Source: Candidatus Muproteobacteria bacterium (GTDB taxonomy: Bacteria > Pseudomonadota > Gammaproteobacteria > Acidiferrobacterales > Sulfurifustaceae). From it: a DNA stretch of 8,108 nucleotides. Position 1 is the first letter of the stretch. Every line of letters begins with the position of its first letter. Below, piece after piece: positions 6,859 to 8,108 of the stretch. Both the position numbers and the translations under genes were made by a program. The notes beneath the pieces were generated by a model. That model was not told where the DNA came from and did no database searches. It saw only the letters and a list, made by a program, of their open reading frames with translations. The DNA is taken from NCBI GenBank assembly GCA_023266455.1, contig JAHFQD010000073.1, positions 1 through 8,108 on the forward strand, written 5' to 3'.

Positions 6859-6878
6859 TTGATCTATTTTTATATAAT
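6848..6878 (+). promoter_or_regulatory. Candidate sigma-70 promoter for cysG
   Basis: TTGCCA at 6848-6853 (five of six matches to TTGACA) is followed 19 bases later by a perfect TATAAT at 6873-6878. The -35 box lies inside the last codons of the cyclase gene. The spacing is long by about two bases, and an 87% AT region yields TATAAT-like words easily, so this is a weak prediction. Transcription would start near 6885, giving a leader of about 40 bases that contains the repeats described below. Confidence 0.35.
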
Positions 6879-6901
6879 AAATATCTTAAGAAGAATATTT
6901 A
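6878..6901. repeat. Inverted repeat TAAATAT / ATATTTA with nested TCTTAAGA palindrome
   Basis: TAAATAT at 6878-6884 is perfectly complementary to ATATTTA at 6895-6901 across ten bases. TCTTAAGA at 6884-6891, a self-complementary octamer, starts at the last base of the left arm and fills most of the gap. As RNA the stem would be weak because it is all A:U, so a protein-binding site on DNA is likelier than a hairpin. No known regulator motif was matched. Confidence 0.4.
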
Positions 6902-6917
6902 ATACATTGTATTTAAT
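6897..6917 (+). repeat. Direct repeat of ATTTAAT, 14-base period
   Basis: ATTTAAT occurs at 6897-6903 and again at 6911-6917. The start-to-start distance of 14 bases is not a full helical turn multiple. In such AT-rich DNA a seven-base repeat can arise by chance. Confidence 0.35.
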
Positions 6918-6920
6918 GTA
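6903..6920. repeat. Inverted repeat TACATT-N6-AATGTA just before the cysG start
   Basis: TACATT (6903-6908) and AATGTA (6915-6920) are perfect complements separated by GTATTT. The repeat ends seven bases before the cysG ATG, where a ribosome site would normally be. A bound repressor or a weak RNA hairpin here could therefore limit expression. It resembles a dimeric operator in layout, but I match it to no named regulator. Confidence 0.4.
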
Positions 6921-6927
6921 AAAAGTT

Positions 6928-8108
6928 ATGGATTTTTTACCGATCTTTCTGAACGTCAAAGAACGCCATGCCGTCGTCATCGGTGGCGGCGATGTCGCCG
7001 CACGTAAAGCGTCGCTGTTACGGCTGGCAGGGGCGCGAGTGACGGTACAGGCGCCAACGATCGGAGAGGCGATGACGGAGTTGGTAAACGCCAAGGAAGT
7101 CCGTCATATCGAGGGTCGGTTCGAAGAGAGCGTTCTCGACGGTGCCGCATTAGTAATCGCCGCGACCGACGATGAGGCGATCAATCGGCGCGTGCATGCC
7201 GCCGCCGTGGCGCGCCAACTGCCGGTGAACGTAGTCGATCGTCCGGAACTTTGTAGTTTCATCCTACCGTCCATTGTCGATCGGTCGCCGGTCATCATCG
7301 CCGTGTCTAGCAGCGGTACTTCGCCGGTGTTATCGCGTCTATTACGCGCTCGGCTTGAGACGTTGATCCCCTCTAGTTTTGGACGCTTGGCGCGTCTGGC
7401 GGGTGAATTTCGCGAGCGCGTCAAACAGCGTCTCGTGCAGCCGATGTCTCGGCGAGCATTCTGGGAGAACGTTCTAGAAGGTCGAATCGCAGAATTGGTT
7501 TTTTCCGGTAAGGAAGACGCGGCCCGACAAGAAATGGACGCCTTACTCGCCGCCAGCCAATCGAAAGCGACGACGGTCGGCGAGGTCTATCTCATCGGCG
7601 GTGGCCCTGGCGATCCGGATTTGCTGACGTTCCGCGCGTTACGCTTGATGCAACAGGCGGACGTCGTGGTCTACGATCGGCTTGTCTCGCCACAAGTACT
7701 CGATTTGGTGCGGCGCGAAGCGCTACGCATCTATGCCGGCAAGGAACGCGACAAACATGTGTTGCCGCAGGAAACGATCAACGGTTTGCTCGTGCGTCTC
7801 GCGCGCGAAGGTAAACGCGTCGTGCGCTTGAAGGGCGGCGACCCGTTCATCTTCGGTCGCGGCGGCGAGGAGATCGAATCGCTTATGGCCGAAGGCATTC
7901 CATTCCAAGTCGTCCCAGGCATTACGGCGGCGGCGGGCTGCGCGGCCTACGCCGGTATTCCACTTACGCATCGCGATTACGCACACTCGGTCGTGTTTGC
8001 CGCGGGGCATTTGAAAGATGGCACCGTCGATCTCAATTGGAGCGCGTTAGCGCAGCCGCGGCAGACGTTGGTGTTCTATATGGGATTGCACGGTGTCACG
8101 ATTATCTG
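6928..8108 (+). CDS. cysG: Siroheme synthase CysG, trifunctional (3'-truncated by window edge)
   Basis: CysG turns uroporphyrinogen III into siroheme, the cofactor of sulfite and nitrite reductases, by two SAM-dependent methylations, an NAD-dependent oxidation and iron insertion. The visible 393 residues run colinear with E. coli CysG (457 residues), so about 65 are missing beyond the window. The N-terminal dehydrogenase/ferrochelatase part begins MDFLPIFLNV. It has the NAD loop IGGGDVAARKA (18-28), Asp104 in NVVDRPE, FILPSIVDRSP (111-121) and SSSGTSP (127-133), whose Ser128 aligns with the phosphorylated serine of Salmonella CysG. The uroporphyrinogen methyltransferase part starts near residue 217 with GEVYLIGGGPGDPDLLT. 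It continues with VVYDRLVS (Asp250), AGK (Lys272), LKGGDPFIFGRGGEE (301-315), PGITAAAGCAAYAGIPLTHRDYA and VFYMGL (Met385). There is no clear Shine-Dalgarno sequence before the ATG, which follows AAAAAGTT. The start is fixed by similarity to the family N-terminus. Confidence 0.96.
   Translation, partial: MDFLPIFLNVKERHAVVIGGGDVAARKASLLRLAGARVTVQAPTIGEAMTELVNAKEVRHIEGRFEESVLDGAALVIAATDDEAINRRVHAAAVARQLPVNVVDRPELCSFILPSIVDRSPVIIAVSSSGTSPVLSRLLRARLETLIPSSFGRLARLAGEFRERVKQRLVQPMSRRAFWENVLEGRIAELVFSGKEDAARQEMDALLAASQSKATTVGEVYLIGGGPGDPDLLTFRALRLMQQADVVVYDRLVSPQVLDLVRREALRIYAGKERDKHVLPQETINGLLVRLAREGKRVVRLKGGDPFIFGRGGEEIESLMAEGIPFQVVPGITAAAGCAAYAGIPLTHRDYAHSVVFAAGHLKDGTVDLNWSALAQPRQTLVFYMGLHGVTII

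Larger units (their letters stand above)
6859..6927. other. AT-rich, repeat-dense spacer between the cyclase gene and cysG
   Basis: Only 9 of 69 bases are G or C, against GC-rich coding sequence on both sides. The spacer contains TTTAT-ATA-ATAAA (6869-6881), an 8-base palindrome TCTTAAGA (6884-6891), two longer inverted repeats and one direct repeat, each listed separately. No coding sequence and no GC-rich terminator is visible. It probably holds the cysG promoter and perhaps operator sites. Confidence 0.6.

Noticed and set aside
6859..6878. TTGATC with TATAAT as a promoter pair, or TTGAT as an FNR half-site
   Set aside because: Only eight bases separate the two boxes, far too few for sigma-70, and the second FNR half (ATCAA at the right spacing) is absent.

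Overview
The window looks like chromosomal DNA from a proteobacterium, most likely gamma or beta. The signs are a fused trifunctional siroheme synthase (CysG) close to the enterobacterial form, a TIGR03016-like outer-membrane protein, a TIGR03015-like ATPase of exosortase-A/EPS loci, and moderately GC-rich, uniform coding sequence. All recognisable genes are on the + strand. No tRNA, rRNA, CRISPR, insertion sequence or transposase was seen.

Positions 1-5603 are the distal part of an exopolysaccharide operon. It starts with the C-terminal end of a CpsD/CapB-type tyrosine autokinase, whose frame carries an amber stop at 34-36. An ATGA overlap leads to a TIGR03016-like outer-membrane beta-barrel protein (255-1604). 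After that come an ExeA/TIGR03015-like AAA ATPase with a coiled-coil tail (1620-2648), a class II asparagine-synthase-type amidotransferase (2667-4613) and a divergent NAD-synthetase-like PP-loop ligase (4626-5603). Gaps between these genes are 12-18 bases, and a rho-independent terminator at 5631-5660 closes the unit. No exosortase or PEP-CTERM substrate lies in the window. I infer that the kinase, outer-membrane protein and ATPase belong to polymer assembly and export, and that the amidotransferase/NadE-like pair adds an amide or amine group to a sugar or to a precursor of the polymer.

Positions 5692-6858 encode a membrane-anchored diguanylate cyclase with an intact active site and product-inhibition site. 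It is transcribed separately from the EPS operon, but its position suggests that c-di-GMP may control the locus. A 69-base, 87% AT spacer follows (6859-6927). It is packed with small inverted and direct repeats and a candidate promoter. The spacer precedes cysG (6928 to the window end), which makes siroheme for sulfite/nitrite reductases and runs off the right edge.

The main points for a second look are the amber codon inside the kinase frame, the amber-only in-frame junction between the amidotransferase and the NadE-like gene, the insertion inside the NadE-like protein, and the repeat-dense AT-rich spacer before cysG.
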